The notes under the pieces were generated by a model. It did not search any database, had not been told where the DNA came from, and saw nothing but the letters and a program-made list of their open reading frames with translations. Shown piece by piece: positions 39,951-52,620 of a stretch of 64,000 bases of DNA. The first letter of the stretch is position 1. Each line of letters starts with the position of its first letter. This DNA comes from Hippophae tibetana (lineage: Eukaryota; Streptophyta; Magnoliopsida; Rosales; Elaeagnaceae). The stretch spans positions 7,798,501-7,862,500 of the forward strand of contig CM072801.1 in the NCBI GenBank assembly GCA_037013495.1, given 5' to 3'. A program made the position numbers and the translations under genes.

Positions 39951-39958
39951 TATTTAGT
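39951..39958. repeat. Right 8-bp target-site duplication of the hAT element
   Basis: TATTTAGT, identical to 34783-34790. Confidence 0.8.
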
Positions 39959-42599
39959 ATCACAAACTTGAATTTACTATCTTAGTATTTTATAATTTTA
40001 CTTTAGGTGGCACTTCCTAAAAATATATCAATTTCATATAATTTTTTATTTAATTGAAGATTTTTCACATGTATCGTAATACATGAACGATATTCAGATG
40101 ATATTTTTAGACAATCAATTAATTAAACAATATTCAAAAAATATTTAATATCCTCTGAATATTGCATGTGTATTATTATATATGTGAAAAATCTCCAATT
40201 AAATAACAAATTGTACCAAATTAATACATTTTTTAAATGCGATACCACTAAGATACAACATCAAAAATATGAATAAAAAGGGTATCAAAAAGTATAATAA
40301 TGATACTATTAAGGTAACAAATACTATAAATTTAATTATGATCTTTTTAAAAATTAAGATCATAAGATTTTAATCACGATTCAGTAAAACCCGTAACGAT
40401 AATGTGTACATATAATATTGATTTTTATAAATTATTTTGATTATAAGTTAAATTAAAAAAAATATTTAAATATAAAGTAACTTATAGTAATGATTACTAG
40501 ATAATTGTTAACTAATATTAGTAATATAGTCTTAATCTTTGGTGGACGTAAACTAAAATTTATATTGTTTTTTCTTTATAAAATGTGTGTTTAATTTAAA
40601 AAAAATCTAAAAAACCCTTATCCTATCATTCGATCATCCCTTCAAACTCAAATCAAAATCCCTTCTCTCTTAGCTTTTTACGCATACGTCATAGGGTTGT
40701 TAATGAGGTATAGTTGGGTGAGAAACTCCTCTTTATTTTTTATCCATGATTTAGAATTTATATTCGGTCATAATTAAAATCCTTCTAAAGATATATTAGG
40801 GATCCCCAAATAAAAAACGTAGATCCAAATAATATTTTAAATTTTATTATAAAAGAAAAATTATAATAGAAAAAATATATTTTTAATGAAAAAAATACAA
40901 TTTTGAGTCAATAAAGAATAAAAAAAATATTTATGTGAAATAGAGAAAAATAAAATAGATATAATAATAAATATGTAATTCTTTTATATTAAAAAATATT
41001 GTTACAAACTAATTTAAAATAATAAAAATAATTATAAGATTTTAAAATTTAAATAATTTTTATAAAAAGAAAATATATTGATGTTTTAGTAGCATAAAGA
41101 TATAACTTAAATATGAAATAAAATATATAATGTATTATTTATTATTAATTTGAGTTTAAATATAATTACATCTATAAAATATATATTTATTAAAATAGAA
41201 TCTATAATTTAAAAAAAAAGATATAATAATGTCTCGTATTATAAAATATGAATTCTCTTTTAATACAGTTTCCTACCTCTGTATGAGTACACCGGTAAAT
41301 TATAAGCCATTTTGACAGCATATAATATATCATAATGTGATATTAAATATACTAATATATTATACATTGTTGGTTTACTATGTAATATTTTAACCTTCAA
41401 CTAACCATATTTCAAAATATTATAATACATATATATTTTAAAAGAGCTCTAAAGAAGTAAGATTATCAAAAGATTTATAAATACAACAAAAGTAAATTTC
41501 CTTACCATGTGACTTAACAAATTCTTTATCTCATTATTTTTATTTTTATCTTTAATTAAATCATCTTTAGAAAAATTTATTCTACCAAAAAAAATTTACA
41601 CATAATTATGAATATCCACTTTTACCGTCGATCGCCGGTAGCTACTTTCAAAAGTTGCTTTAAAAAGAAAAATAGCTTATGTGGCCCTGAAAGGCTGAAA
41701 GCAGTTGTAACAAATTTTAGTGGTAATAAATCGTTTGTCTTCAATGTGCTAAGCATAGTTATCTTCTTCTGGAAAATCTGTTTTCACTTAGCTTTTTATT
41801 TATTTATTTACTTGTTAGTGTGAATTTTTTTTTATAAGAATTGTAATCACTGCTAATAAATAAATTAATATCTTAATCAAATCTTTCAAATGTATATATT
41901 TATTATATAATTAAATCTAATAAAAAAATTATTTTATAAATTATATCTATTATTAAATTATTTATTTTGTTAGTTTAACAACAATTATAAAATTATTATC
42001 TTATATATTATTATATTGAATTTTTTATAATTAAAATGTTGATTTATTAATATATATATTATAAAAGATATTATAATAACTAGGATAAGAGAATAAATAT
42101 AGCACTAAGGGGAGAATAATTTTTATAGAAAATAATGTATTAGGAAAATAAGAAGTTCGTATATTAATTGAAATGAATCAAAATTACAAAATATATAAAA
42201 GTTGTAAATTATAACAATAAAATAAAATTCAAAAGAGAGTCAAGACTCTGGTTGCACTATACTCTTAAGATAAAAAATTTCTCTCACGTACATATTTGAG
42301 ATTAAAGAAAAGTTACATCCTAAAATACAATAATCAATTAGTCGTTTATGAACACCAATATAAAATACTCCTTTTCTCATTCATCTTAATATCATATTAA
42401 GCATTAAATATATTATTTCAAAGCTCTCGCGAATGAGAACACAAGTCAATCTTGACCATACACTTATGCAAGTGGGTTCCATTCAAAACAATACCTCAAA
42501 ATGACACTTTAACATGAGTTAAAAGCCCTAATTGTTCAACAATTCTTCACGTGAATAAAAATTGATGGAGTTTTTGTAAAAGAAACTAATTCAAATCAA
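39959..42599. other. AT-rich intergenic DNA
   Basis: No supported gene. A 71-codon ORF at 41608-41823 lies in a locally less AT-rich patch and would give a short protein with a hydrophobic C-terminus (VLSIVIFFWKICFHLAFYLF), but it has no recognised family, promoter or partner exon. Confidence 0.5.
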
Positions 42600-43169
42600 T
42601 TTAACACGCGGTGATAGAGTTCAATGATTTGAGACCTATATAGGATAAGTAAGTATTATCCTTTGAAAATATATTTACTTTATTTGGTGACAGTAGACGC
42701 GATGTCTTTGAACTATTTTGTCGTTTATATAAATAATGATATACTTCACACATGAATCTTTCCTTATACAATCTAGTTCTCACTGTTATGTTCATTTCGT
42801 TCATGAATATATGCTTGGTTTTGTGAGAGTTTTCGTAGAATTGAGCCTCACATAATTCTATTTTAAAACGGCCTTACTTCTCTTTCACATAGATGATCTC
42901 TTATTATTCAAAGTAATCCATGAAGAGTAACCCACAATACTCCACTCTATATTCTCTCCATAAGAACCATTAAAAGCTTTAGCTTAACCTTTTTCCTATG
43001 AATATCAATGTTTTTATCATAGTAATGGACTTGAGGGTAAACCTCCTATAATGATCTCATTAATCTTTACAATTAGGTTGTCCTTTTAAACCTAGATCTT
43101 AGAACTTTCAATCAAATATGTTGAGTTTTTTTTTGTAAATCCTTATTCATTCATGAGTTTTAATCCTCC

Positions 43170-43205
<36 letters not shown>

Positions 43206-43800
43206 TAACCGATTGAGGGTTAACGAATTTACTATGTTATCTTTTGACTTCACATAGTTAATAGAGATAACCTCAATTGAGGATAATTATTTAATGATAT
43301 TATATCTACAACGTATATATCGAGACTTACCATTATACATATTGCTTTGTGCCCTGTTAATAACCGATTGACTATCACAATAGATGCATATTGCAAGCAC
43401 AAGCTCTACCAATTGAGAATATTCTCTAAGAAATCGCGTATTCATTTGGCTTCTTCATCATATATATCCAAAACGATGAACTAAAAATCTATCGTGGATC
43501 TAGCTATATAAGTCTGTTTAAAGGACTTCCATGAAACAGTTGCACCATCCAATATAAACACGTATTCATTAATAGACTCTAAGTCTTTCATATCAGATAT
43601 CCAGTTTGCATCAATATATCATTCTAATACAGTTAGATATCTTATGTAGTGTAGCCTATAGCTATATATATATATTCTAAGTGTTCTTGTAATACCTTTC
43701 CAATGATCAGATCCAGGGTTACTAGTATCTACTTAGTTTATTTATAGCGTAAGTTATGTCTAATTTTGTATAATTTATCAAGTACATAAGGTGTTGAAAT
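42600..43800 (-). mobile_element. Ty1/copia fragment: end of reverse transcriptase, RNase H and downstream region
   Basis: On the minus strand, 43800 to about 43210 reads LMYLINYTKLDITYAINKLSRYTSNPG, then [30 protein letters not shown] and finally INYVKSKDNIV, the usual end of copia pol. Point stops are present. The stretch 42600-43170 has the feel of the region between pol and 3' LTR but could not be resolved. No other part of the element is nearby. Confidence 0.75.
43173..43200. repeat. AC dinucleotide microsatellite
   Basis: Fourteen uninterrupted AC units at the end of the copia RNase H remnant. Confidence 0.9.
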
Positions 43801-45430
43801 TTTTTATTTTATTTGTCAAAATTATAAATGAGTGAGTTTGGGAGTTGTTTAATCCAACTTATTTAAAAGTGATTGGAGCTAAACTCATCTCACATAGAAT
43901 TTAAATAACTTTAGATAACTTATAACTTATGTAAGTTAGTTGAAACATCTAATCTTTATTATCTAAATTAAAAATTATACAAAAAAAATATCATATTTGT
44001 TAACGGATTCTCAAAGATAATAACTTATAAGAATAAAATATAATAATATATTTGAGCTTCTAAAAATAGGAGATTATATAGTTAATTTTTTGTCTTGATA
44101 TTTTCGTCATAAAAATATAAATTTTATTAAATTAAAATACTCTCAATTCTTATGCTTTATTTTGTTTCCCCTTGTCTTCGTTCCCAAACTAAAACTAATA
44201 TAATTATGATGAGTTTTAGCGAACAAAATATTGTATTAATTATTTAAAATAGTAATATAATAGAAAATAATATATATTTTATTTAAATAATATTATCACT
44301 TTGAGCTCTAGTGTTTACCATTTTATCATAAATTATTTTGATTTATTTTTAGATATATTTTTTCCATTTAATTCAATCATATTGTTAGTTTTTATTTTTT
44401 TTTAAATTACTTTATTCTGATCTATTATCAATATTGTATAGTTACCATATATATGTAAAGCTTGCATATTTTTTTAAAATATATGCATGTAAATCGTAGA
44501 TTCTCTTTTCAAAAATATATATATGTAAAAATTAAGTATTTTTTTCAAAATATGAGTTTTATACTTTATTTATATTATTTAGGTAAAATTGATAATAAAT
44601 TTATTCTATTTAGGTAAAAAGTGTGGTGTAAGTGATGTTATATTTATTTTTGTAAATTTTATGGTATTAATTTTGTTCCTTTTTACCTTATTTAAAATAA
44701 TCTCGAGGAATTATAAAAAAAATTAACAACTTTAAATTTTATAATAATAAAAATAATATATTGATAATAACGAATGAATCTAAATAATTATATTTTAATT
44801 TGAACCGTATTAAATCAAATTTCGTTCATAATAAAATCAATCACTACACTTTCTTTAACTATGATAATATATGAATAAACATAAAAATAATAATTTTATG
44901 ATTATAAATTTTAAATATGTTATTTTTTAATAATCTTATTTTTTAAGTTTGAATTTTTTTGTAGTTTTATACTTATATTACTATGTTCTATATGTTATTG
45001 TAGGAAAACAAATACAAAATTATTTAAAAATATATAAAAATAACACCTAAAAATTTCAATAAAATTGAAATAGTTTAATCGAATGATTTTTAATATTAAA
45101 CAAATATAATTAAATTATTATAGTTTAATTTATATAATATTATATTAAAAGATATTTAATATAAAATGATATTTTAGATTTTTTTAATGATAAAAATAAA
45201 AATATTATTTTTATAATTATAAATTCTAAGATTTATATTTTTATTATTTTTATAATTAATTTTTATTAATTTTTAAAATAATCTTAATTGGAGGAGTAAA
45301 AAATTGAGATTTCTTTCTAAATATATTATTACGAAAAGTATTAAATTATATTCCTTTCAGGAGAAGAAATAACTCTTGGAATAAGATTTAATTTATATTG
45401 GAATCTGATTTTTATATTCGTACGAAGATA
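43801..45430. other. AT-rich intergenic DNA upstream of the URT1-type gene
   Basis: No genes or transposon proteins recognised. The stretch 43830-43990 has several ATAAGTTA/TAACTTAT pairs that might be a decayed MITE, but no boundaries can be set. Confidence 0.5.
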
Positions 45431-45439
45431 CATAACCAC

Positions 45440-45447
45440 TATATAAG
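45440..45447 (+). promoter_or_regulatory. TATA box of the URT1-type gene
   Basis: TATATAAG lies 61 bp before the start codon, so the 5' UTR would be only about 30 nt. Assigned by position and consensus. Confidence 0.45.
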
Positions 45448-45508
45448 TCGATAACTGAAGTGAGAAGGATCTTCGGACTGCCAACTTTTCTTCCACTTCC
45501 CACCCGCA

Positions 45509-48500
45509 ATGACCGGCAATGGGATCGACGCGCGGCCACCATCTGCATCCAATGGCGGCGAGTTCCTTCTCTCTTTGCTTCAAAAACCACACAACTACTT
45601 CCACAACCAGACTCAACAACTCGAAACGACACCGACGCCATTGCCGTCTCAGCAACATCATCAACAACCTTTAGTCCACGATCCAGCTGTGGCAGAATTT
45701 GGTTCCAGCCTACCCATCCATCCATCATCACCGTGGCCGTCCAACGGCCCTGATATTCCAAGTCACTATCTCTGGTCTACTACTAATGGTGGCCTCTTAG
45801 GATTATCTCAAAGCCGTTTCCCTCTTCCCCGAAACCAATTTCCATCGGGAAATCAAATCGAGAATGATTTAAGAAGTCTAGGGTCTGCGACTGGTGTTAA
45901 TCATTTTTCTATTAACGGGCTTGTTGAGCAAACTCCCCAGTTAGAGCACAAGCTAAAGTTTGGTTCCTTTCCTATCGGGATTTCTTGTTCTGAGGTTTTC
46001 TCGAATGCGAAAACTAATCCCCTGGATACTTCGAGGTTCAACAATGGGATTATCGATAGAAATCATTGGCCCAATTCGGATATGTCTCGGCATGGAAATT
46101 TTGATTCTTTCGATCGAGAAGGAAGAGAGCCGCCCCTGGAATTTTCTAACAAACCTAGGGGAGGTGAGAATTGGGATTTTGGGAATCATAGTAAGGGCTT
46201 AAGCAACAATGCTGGTCGTGAGATGGGTCATTATGGTGCTTTGATGAATAGTAGAGATGCTTCCTCTGATAACGTTAGGGCTCAACGTGATGGGGGTCGG
46301 GGAATGGGGCTCAGTGCACAGCTTGATCGTCATGTACCACCATCTGGAAGTAATCTCCTTTCTGTATCCGTTTCAGATATTGAAGAACATATGATGAGTT
46401 TGGAGAGTGGGTTTGGTAGCACTAGGGTAAATGTGGATGAGTCTTCAAATGTTGAGGTTGAGTCTGATGCGAAGAATGAATCCAAGCAACATAAAAAATA
46501 TCGTAGAAAGGTTGTTTTTTTTTTTCCTGTAATGGATTGCTTAATTTTATTCTCTTACAATGTTTTATGAAGGTTTTAGTTATCATTCAAATCATCAATT
46601 GAATTTAGTCAATATGAGCTAACTTATGGAGTGAAACCATTCTCAATTTTTTTGTTTGTTTGTCAATGAATTATGATTTTCTAGATAACTATAACCGTTC
46701 ATGTAGGTTTGAAATTGATTAGCTAGTTAGTTCCACTCACGTATCTATAAAAGGAAAAAAGAAAGAATTGCATGAACGTAGTTATTTCAAGTTTAAATTC
46801 GAAGGAAAGTTTCAATTTTTAAGATGATAAAAAGTTAACCTTTGAGACTAACTGTTAGTACATACAATCAGGATTTGAGGTCAGGCACAAGAGGACAGCG
46901 GCTACTTAGTCAAAGGGAAAGAATCTACAACCAACAGATGCAATGTCGGAGTGATATAGACAGACTTAATGCTCCTTTCCTTGCAATATTTCAGTCACTT
47001 ATTCCACTGGAGGAAGAAAAGGCTAAGCAGCAGCAGCTCTTCGGTTTATTAGAGAGGCTAGTTACCAAAGAATGGCCGGAAGCTCGCCTTTATCTCTATG
47101 GATCTTCTGCTAACTCTTTTGGAGTGTCTAGAAGTGATATTGATCTCTGTTTGGTAATTGAGGATGTGGAGCTTAACAAGTCCGATGTGTTACTGAAGTT
47201 GGCTGATATTCTGCAATCAGTCAACCTCCAAAATGTGAAGGTGAGTTGGAATCATACTTCAACAACACCCATAAAACATACAAAATGCCCTACTGTTTTG
47301 CTCAATTGGCAGAATTATTGCTCACTGATTCATCCATCATCGTTATAATCTTATTATTTCCCATTTTTAATGGACTTCTAATTTAAATATGTTTTCAGGC
47401 GCTCACCTGGGCTAGAGTCCCCATTGTGAAGCTTATGGATCCAGTTACCGGAATTTCCTGCGACATATGCATCAATAATGTTTTGGCAGTTGTGAATACA
47501 AAGCTTCTTCGGGATTATGCACGAATAGATGTGAGATTGCAGCAGCTGGCTTTTATTGTGAAACATTGGGCGAAATCAAGAGGGGTCAATGTAACATACT
47601 TAGGAACCCTTTCCAGCTATGCGTAAGTTTGATTTCAAATCTTACCATAATTGTCAAGTTTAGCAACCAATTTTGAGGATTCACTTTAACAAGATAATTA
47701 GAACACATACCATTTTGGGAGAACATAGTAGCACATTAGCACTAACATCTGCTTAAAGCGCTTTCTCTCTCTCACGTGTGCTCACACATATACAAACACA
47801 CTCTTCTTTTTTAATATTTTTTTATTGTGTTTTCAACTCTTTGATCAAATTTTCTAAGAGATTGTGTCAATTTCTTTTAAGCACAGCTTCCCAACATTTT
47901 CTTTTAATCTCTTTTTTTTTATCCCGTTAAGTTTTCCTTTCCTTTATTTTCTTTTTTGGTAGGTATGTTTTGATGTGCATTCACTTGTTACAAATGCGAA
48001 GACCTGCTATCCTTCCGTGTTTACAGGTATATTCTTAATCTACTAGGCTAATACATCAGTAGGTTTTAGAGACAGTCATTTGATCATTTGGTACGGTTTT
48101 TTGGCCATTGTTTTGAGATATAAAAGGCCTATGATTCCTCTTCTGTTGAATGTTGTGTGCTATTTGATACACCAAATTGATCTCATAGGTTTCGTTACCA
48201 AGTTAGGGAAGATTCTGTAGTCAAGTCTAAAACTTGGCAGCCTTCTGTAGTATACTTTAATGGAGTTTTACTTTCTCGTTCTTGCTAACTAAGAAAGTAG
48301 CCATTATTTAAGTTCTTTTTCCAAAAACTTGAATAGTACACATATTAAATCGTCAAGTCAATATGTGGTTGCTCACTCTTTTAGAGTCAAGTTCTCATTA
48401 TTATACTTATGAGACAATTTACTAGACATTAATTTCCCATTAAAGGGCACTGCATATGCTGATACCATGTTAATGTGTTCAAGCCTTTGTTCTTTCACAT

Positions 48501-49718
48501 TACAAATGATTTGTAACGATATGGCACTGTAGCAGAAAATTATTGTTTTTTGAGAATTGTCCGTGTATGATAACTCATATATTATGAGCTTTATATTTAG
48601 CTTTAGATGGTAATGCATTTGTTTATCCTTTTCAGCGAATGAAGGCAACATACTCTGTTACTGTTGACAATATTCAATGTGCTTACTTTGATCAAATTGA
48701 ACAACTCCGTGATTTTGGATGCCATAACAAGGAAACTATTGCTCAGCTTGTGTTGGGTTTTTTCCATTATTGGGCATATTGCCATGATTATACGGATTCT
48801 GTCATATCTGTTCGTACAGGGAGCATAATGAGGTAAGATATATTCAATCGTGGTGATTCTTTGCACAATATTTCAATATCCTAACTATGTGTGGCCTTTA
48901 TACTCGTGATAATTGCGAGTAGTTATATACAGTCCCAAAGTCTTTGCCTGAAGTACTTGTGATATATAAGATTTAGATTTAAGTACCTTTATTTGTTACC
49001 TAAAACAATTCTCAAACAACGAGTGGAGCACGAGGTTTTTGAGAAGATTTAAAATTTCTCCTCACGAGACTAGTTCAATCTTATAAGGATGTCACGGCAA
49101 ATCAGTAACATGAGTTCTTTCTCCTATGATAAGAGTCACTTCTAACACCTGATTGTCATTACCTCTGTTACCATCATTAGGAAAACATTATGAGAATGGC
49201 AAGTAGGTCTGGTTCAATTATTGAACTGGAAGCACATCTTAATGTGTAACTAAAGTTTCTGATAAAATCTTGGGAATAATTTGGCCGCACACATCCTCAC
49301 TCTTTCATAACCTTGTATCCCAGTATAAATTTAACACTTTGATATATGTGAGGTTTAAAACTCTGAACATTTACTGCTTAGCGATGTTTGGTGGTTTGGC
49401 GAGGCTTTGTTCAGTATTTTTCCTCCAGTTCTAGACTTTTTGTCTTTAAAGAGTGCCATTATAATTACATTATTAACCCAAATCCCAACTTTGTTTTACA
49501 TGACCAGCAAACGGGATAAAGATTGGACAAGGAGGATTGGTAATGATCGACACTTGATATGCATAGAGGATCCATTTGAGACGTCCCATAACCTGGGACG
49601 TGTGGTGGACAACAAAGGCATTAGAGTTCTGAGGGAGGAGTTTGAGCGGGCCGCAGAGATTATGCACTATCATCCAAATCCTTGTACGAAACTATTTGAA
49701 CCGTATGTTCCTTGTTGA
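45509..49718 (+). CDS. URT1: UTP:RNA uridylyltransferase 1-like (terminal uridylyltransferase)
   Basis: Six exons join in phase: 45509-46510, 46872-47240, 47399-47622, 47963-48026, 48636-48832, 49508-49718. They give 688 residues (Arabidopsis URT1 has 764). The enzyme adds uridines to deadenylated mRNA 3' ends in the cytoplasm and in P-bodies, protecting ends from trimming and favouring 5'-3' decay. Exon 1 encodes a Gln/Asn/Pro/Ser-rich disordered region of 334 residues. It starts with GEFLLSLLQ at 17-25, the conserved short motif that binds the decapping factor DCP5 in Arabidopsis. The nucleotidyltransferase core follows, with [16 protein letters not shown] (metal ligands D423, D425) and third acid D479 in SCDICIN. 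A PAP-associated domain covers about 584-645 and ends in [15 protein letters not shown]. The match to URT1 across the core is very close, so HESO1 is unlikely. The start at 45509 gives the N-terminal motif; no lesion was found. Confidence 0.93.
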
Positions 49719-49777
49719 ACTTTTTTGTCGAGCATCAATGAATGAGATGGTTGGTATTGTGGTTAATTATGCTTGTA

Positions 49778-49783
49778 AATAAA
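49778..49783 (+). promoter_or_regulatory. Candidate polyadenylation signal of the URT1-type gene
   Basis: AATAAA lies 60 bp after the stop codon, exactly where similarity to the copia LTR begins, so the signal may come from the transposon. Confidence 0.4.
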
Positions 49784-49784
49784 A

Positions 49785-51637
49785 TAATACTCTCAATTTT
49801 ACTGAAATTATTTTACTAAAGAAAAGAAATTTATAAAATGCATAACTCACATTTTTGTAATTTTGATTGCCATGATAAAACTCCCTTTGCAAATGTAATC
49901 AGATAACCTAAAGTAGATTTTTTAGAATCCATATCGTCAACCATATTTGCATCTATGTATTCAACTAACACAGGTTTGTCATTTCCAAAACATATGCATA
50001 TTTTGAAAGAACCTCAAAGATACTAAAAAATCCATTTCAGTGCAGCCCATTTTTCCTTTTCAAGATTTGAAAGAAATCTACTCATAACTCTAATTGCATG
50101 TGCGTTTTCTGGCCATGTACAAACCATGACATACATCAGACTTTCAACTGCTGAAGCATATGAAACATTTTCTATCTCTTCCTACTCTTTGTCTGTAGAA
50201 GGTTTTACTTAGAACTTAGCTTAAAGTGATTAGCAAGAGAACAAATAATCGTTTTAGCCTTGTCCATATGAAATCTCTGAAGTACTTTCTCAATGTACTT
50301 CTCTTGTGACAACCATAATTTCTTGGCACCTCTATTTCTATTAATACTCATGCCAAGAATCTACTTTACTGGCCCTAATTCTTTCATGGAAAAAGACTTA
50401 CTCAATTTCTTTTTCAAGTTGTTGATTCTGGAAATATTCCGACCAACAATCAACATATCATCCACATAGAACAAAAGAATAATGAAAACATCATCAAAGA
50501 ATTTATGCACAAAAACACAATGGTCTGAAGTAGTCTTTTTGTAGCCTTACTCTCCCATAACAAACTCAAACTTCTTGTATCATTGTCTTGATGCTTGTTT
50601 TAAGCCATAGAGGTTTTTCTTCAATTTGCAAACATAATCTTCTTTCATTTTTGCTTGAAACCTTTTGGCTGGTCCATGTGTATCTATTCCTCCAAGTCAC
50701 CATGTAGGAAGGCAGTTTTAACATCCATTTGCTCAGCCATCAAGTCAAGACTTACTGCTAACCCCAACACAGTATGGATGGATGTCATTTTCACAACTAG
50801 TGAGGAAATCTCATCAAAGTCAACTCTTTTTCTTTGACTGAATCCCTTGACAACTAGTCTGGATTTGTATTACAAACTAAAATTTTGTTCTTCATGCTTC
50901 ACCCTGAATACCCATTTATTTTTTAAACCCTTCTTCCTTTTGGGAAACTTTATCAACTCAAAGGTTTTGTTCTTATGCAAGGATTTCATATCATCTTGCA
51001 TGGCTTCAATCTATTTTTGTTTGGATTCATCATCCATGGCTTCTTTATAACTCTCAGGTTATCCCCCATCAATGAAAGTTATATACTCATATGGAGGATA
51101 TGTGGTAAAGGGTCATCTCATTCTATCACTTTTCTTAGTGGAACAAAAAAAGTTGCACGTGTTAGTGCTGGATAATGAACATCATCATCTCCCTCATCTT
51201 CAAAACCAACTTCTATGGGAGCATTATCTTTATCAAGTGGATAAACTTGGTATTCATCTCCAACTTGTCTTGGCACTAATGTTGGAGTAATTAATTTCAA
51301 ATCTGATAAGTCACCATTAGAATTAGGAACATCTTTCTTCATTTTGACAATATCTTCAATGGTCTTATCTTCAACAAATACAACATTACAGCTCTTGACA
51401 AGTCTCTTTGTAACCGGATCATAAAATCTATAGCTAAATTGATCTTGACCATAGCCAATAAAAATACAGTGTCTTATCTTGGCATCAAGTTTGGATCTCT
51501 CATCCTTGGGGATATGAAAAAATTCTTTGTAGCCAAACACCCACAGATGATCCTAGGAAACATCATTTTCAAACCACACTTTATCTGGAACATCCATCTT
51601 AAGTGAAAGATTCAACACATGTGCAACTGTTAGTATG
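49785..51637 (-). mobile_element. 3' half of a decayed Ty1/copia element (element A)
   Basis: On the minus strand, from 51637 leftwards: integrase C-terminal part (VLNLSLKMDVPDKVWFEN, then HIPKDERSKLDAK and CIFIGYG), the linker with a Leu/Asp-rich stretch, reverse transcriptase (about 50220-51000, broken), and the start of RNase H (DANMVDDMDSKKSTLGYL, about 49865-49965). A partial LTR (about 49785-49851, minus strand starting TGTGAGTTATGCAT) follows directly, so the end of RNase H is deleted. The LTR stretch aligns with the one at 55522-55645. Gag, protease and the integrase N-terminal half are absent because the piece ends at the CACTA element. Confidence 0.8.
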
Positions 51638-52620
51638 TACTACTACAAAAATAGGTATTTAAGTCGATCTGTAAAGTCGATTTCCAAAAAACGACTTGTA
51701 ATGAATTTAAAGTCAGTTTGGTATAGAACTTACACTATCCACGTAGGACGTAGCGTCGATTCCAGGTGTCAATTGACACTACGTTAAGTGGATAACGTCG
51801 GTTCCAGGTGTCAACCAACGCTACGCTAAGTGGATAGCGTCAATTTGACACGTCAACCGACGCTACATCCACGTGTAGCATCGGTTTGACATGTAAACTG
51901 ATGCTACGTCCTACGTGGATAGCATTGGTTGACACGTAGAATCGACGCTACACACATGGATAAATTATTTTCTCTTCTTTCTTTCCCAGACAGAAACTAT
52001 TCCAAGCGTTGCATAACTCTCAAAAACCCAAAACCTCCTCCACTCTTTCTCATTTTCCGGCCACCAATTCTAGCATCAGTTAGTGGGTTCTCTTTCTCTC
52101 TAACTAATCTTTTAGATCCTCTATTTTTTTTAGCAAAATACTCAAAAAATTTATACCAATTTCTCACTTACAAAACACCATTAATGTTTTCTTCATTTCC
52201 TTCATTTACTCTTGTAAGTATTTTTATTAATCCTATGCACTTATTATTCATATTTTTTCTGTTATTATGTGTATAAATTTTTGTATTATATATGTAGGTT
52301 TGTATTATAACATTAGGAGAATAATATGATGATCTTGAATAACATAGAACAATACCATGATAATTTTTCTGCTATTAATTAATATTTTATTTTTCAATTA
52401 TTTGTATTATTTAAACTATTTGTTAAACAGATTTTTTTCTACTATTATTTATTGATTGAATACAAGTTTTAATTTGAGTATAATAAAAAATGAGTAAATT
52501 TTGAAAAAAAAAATTAAAAATTAAAAGTCGGTTCACACGTTGAACCGACTTTAAATTTTAAGTCATTTCATTTAAATTTGGTTCACTGAACCGACTTTAA
52601 TACCCTTTTTTGTAGTAGTG
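51638..52620. mobile_element. CACTA (En/Spm)-type non-autonomous element, 983 bp
   Basis: The right end in reverse complement starts CACTACTACAAAAAAGGG and the left end starts TACTACTACAAAAATAGG, continuing as TATTTAAGTCGA against TATTAAAGTCGG. These are typical CACTA termini with the first C changed at the left. Subterminal AAGTCGGTT/AACCGACTT motifs lie at both ends (such as 52525-52550 and 52560-52600). No transposase is encoded. The expected 3-bp target duplication is missing (ATG left, CAT right), and the two flanks come from different parts of copia pol. Confidence 0.75.
51738..51950. repeat. Array of five 31-nt palindromes in the CACTA-type element
   Basis: Near-palindromes of the form TAGCGTCGGTT-loop-AACCGACGCTA occur at 51751-51781, 51793-51823, 51835-51865, 51876-51906 and 51920-51950. 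Their start-to-start spacing is 42, 42, 41 and 44 nt. Spacers carry GTGGA or TCCAC. The outer spacers 51738-51750 and 51907-51919 (TCCACGTAGGACG and its exact reverse complement) form a further inverted pair. Arms differ by a few substitutions, often transitions. A role as transposase-binding or foldback sites is inferred. Confidence 0.8.

Noticed and set aside
45341..45761. Long minus-strand ORFs opposite the start of URT1
   Set aside because: They are antisense shadows of the less AT-rich first exon of URT1.
51738..51950. The regularly spaced repeats as a CRISPR-like array
   Set aside because: The repeats are palindromes inside a CACTA-type element of a plant genome; the 10-13 nt spacers are themselves related to each other.
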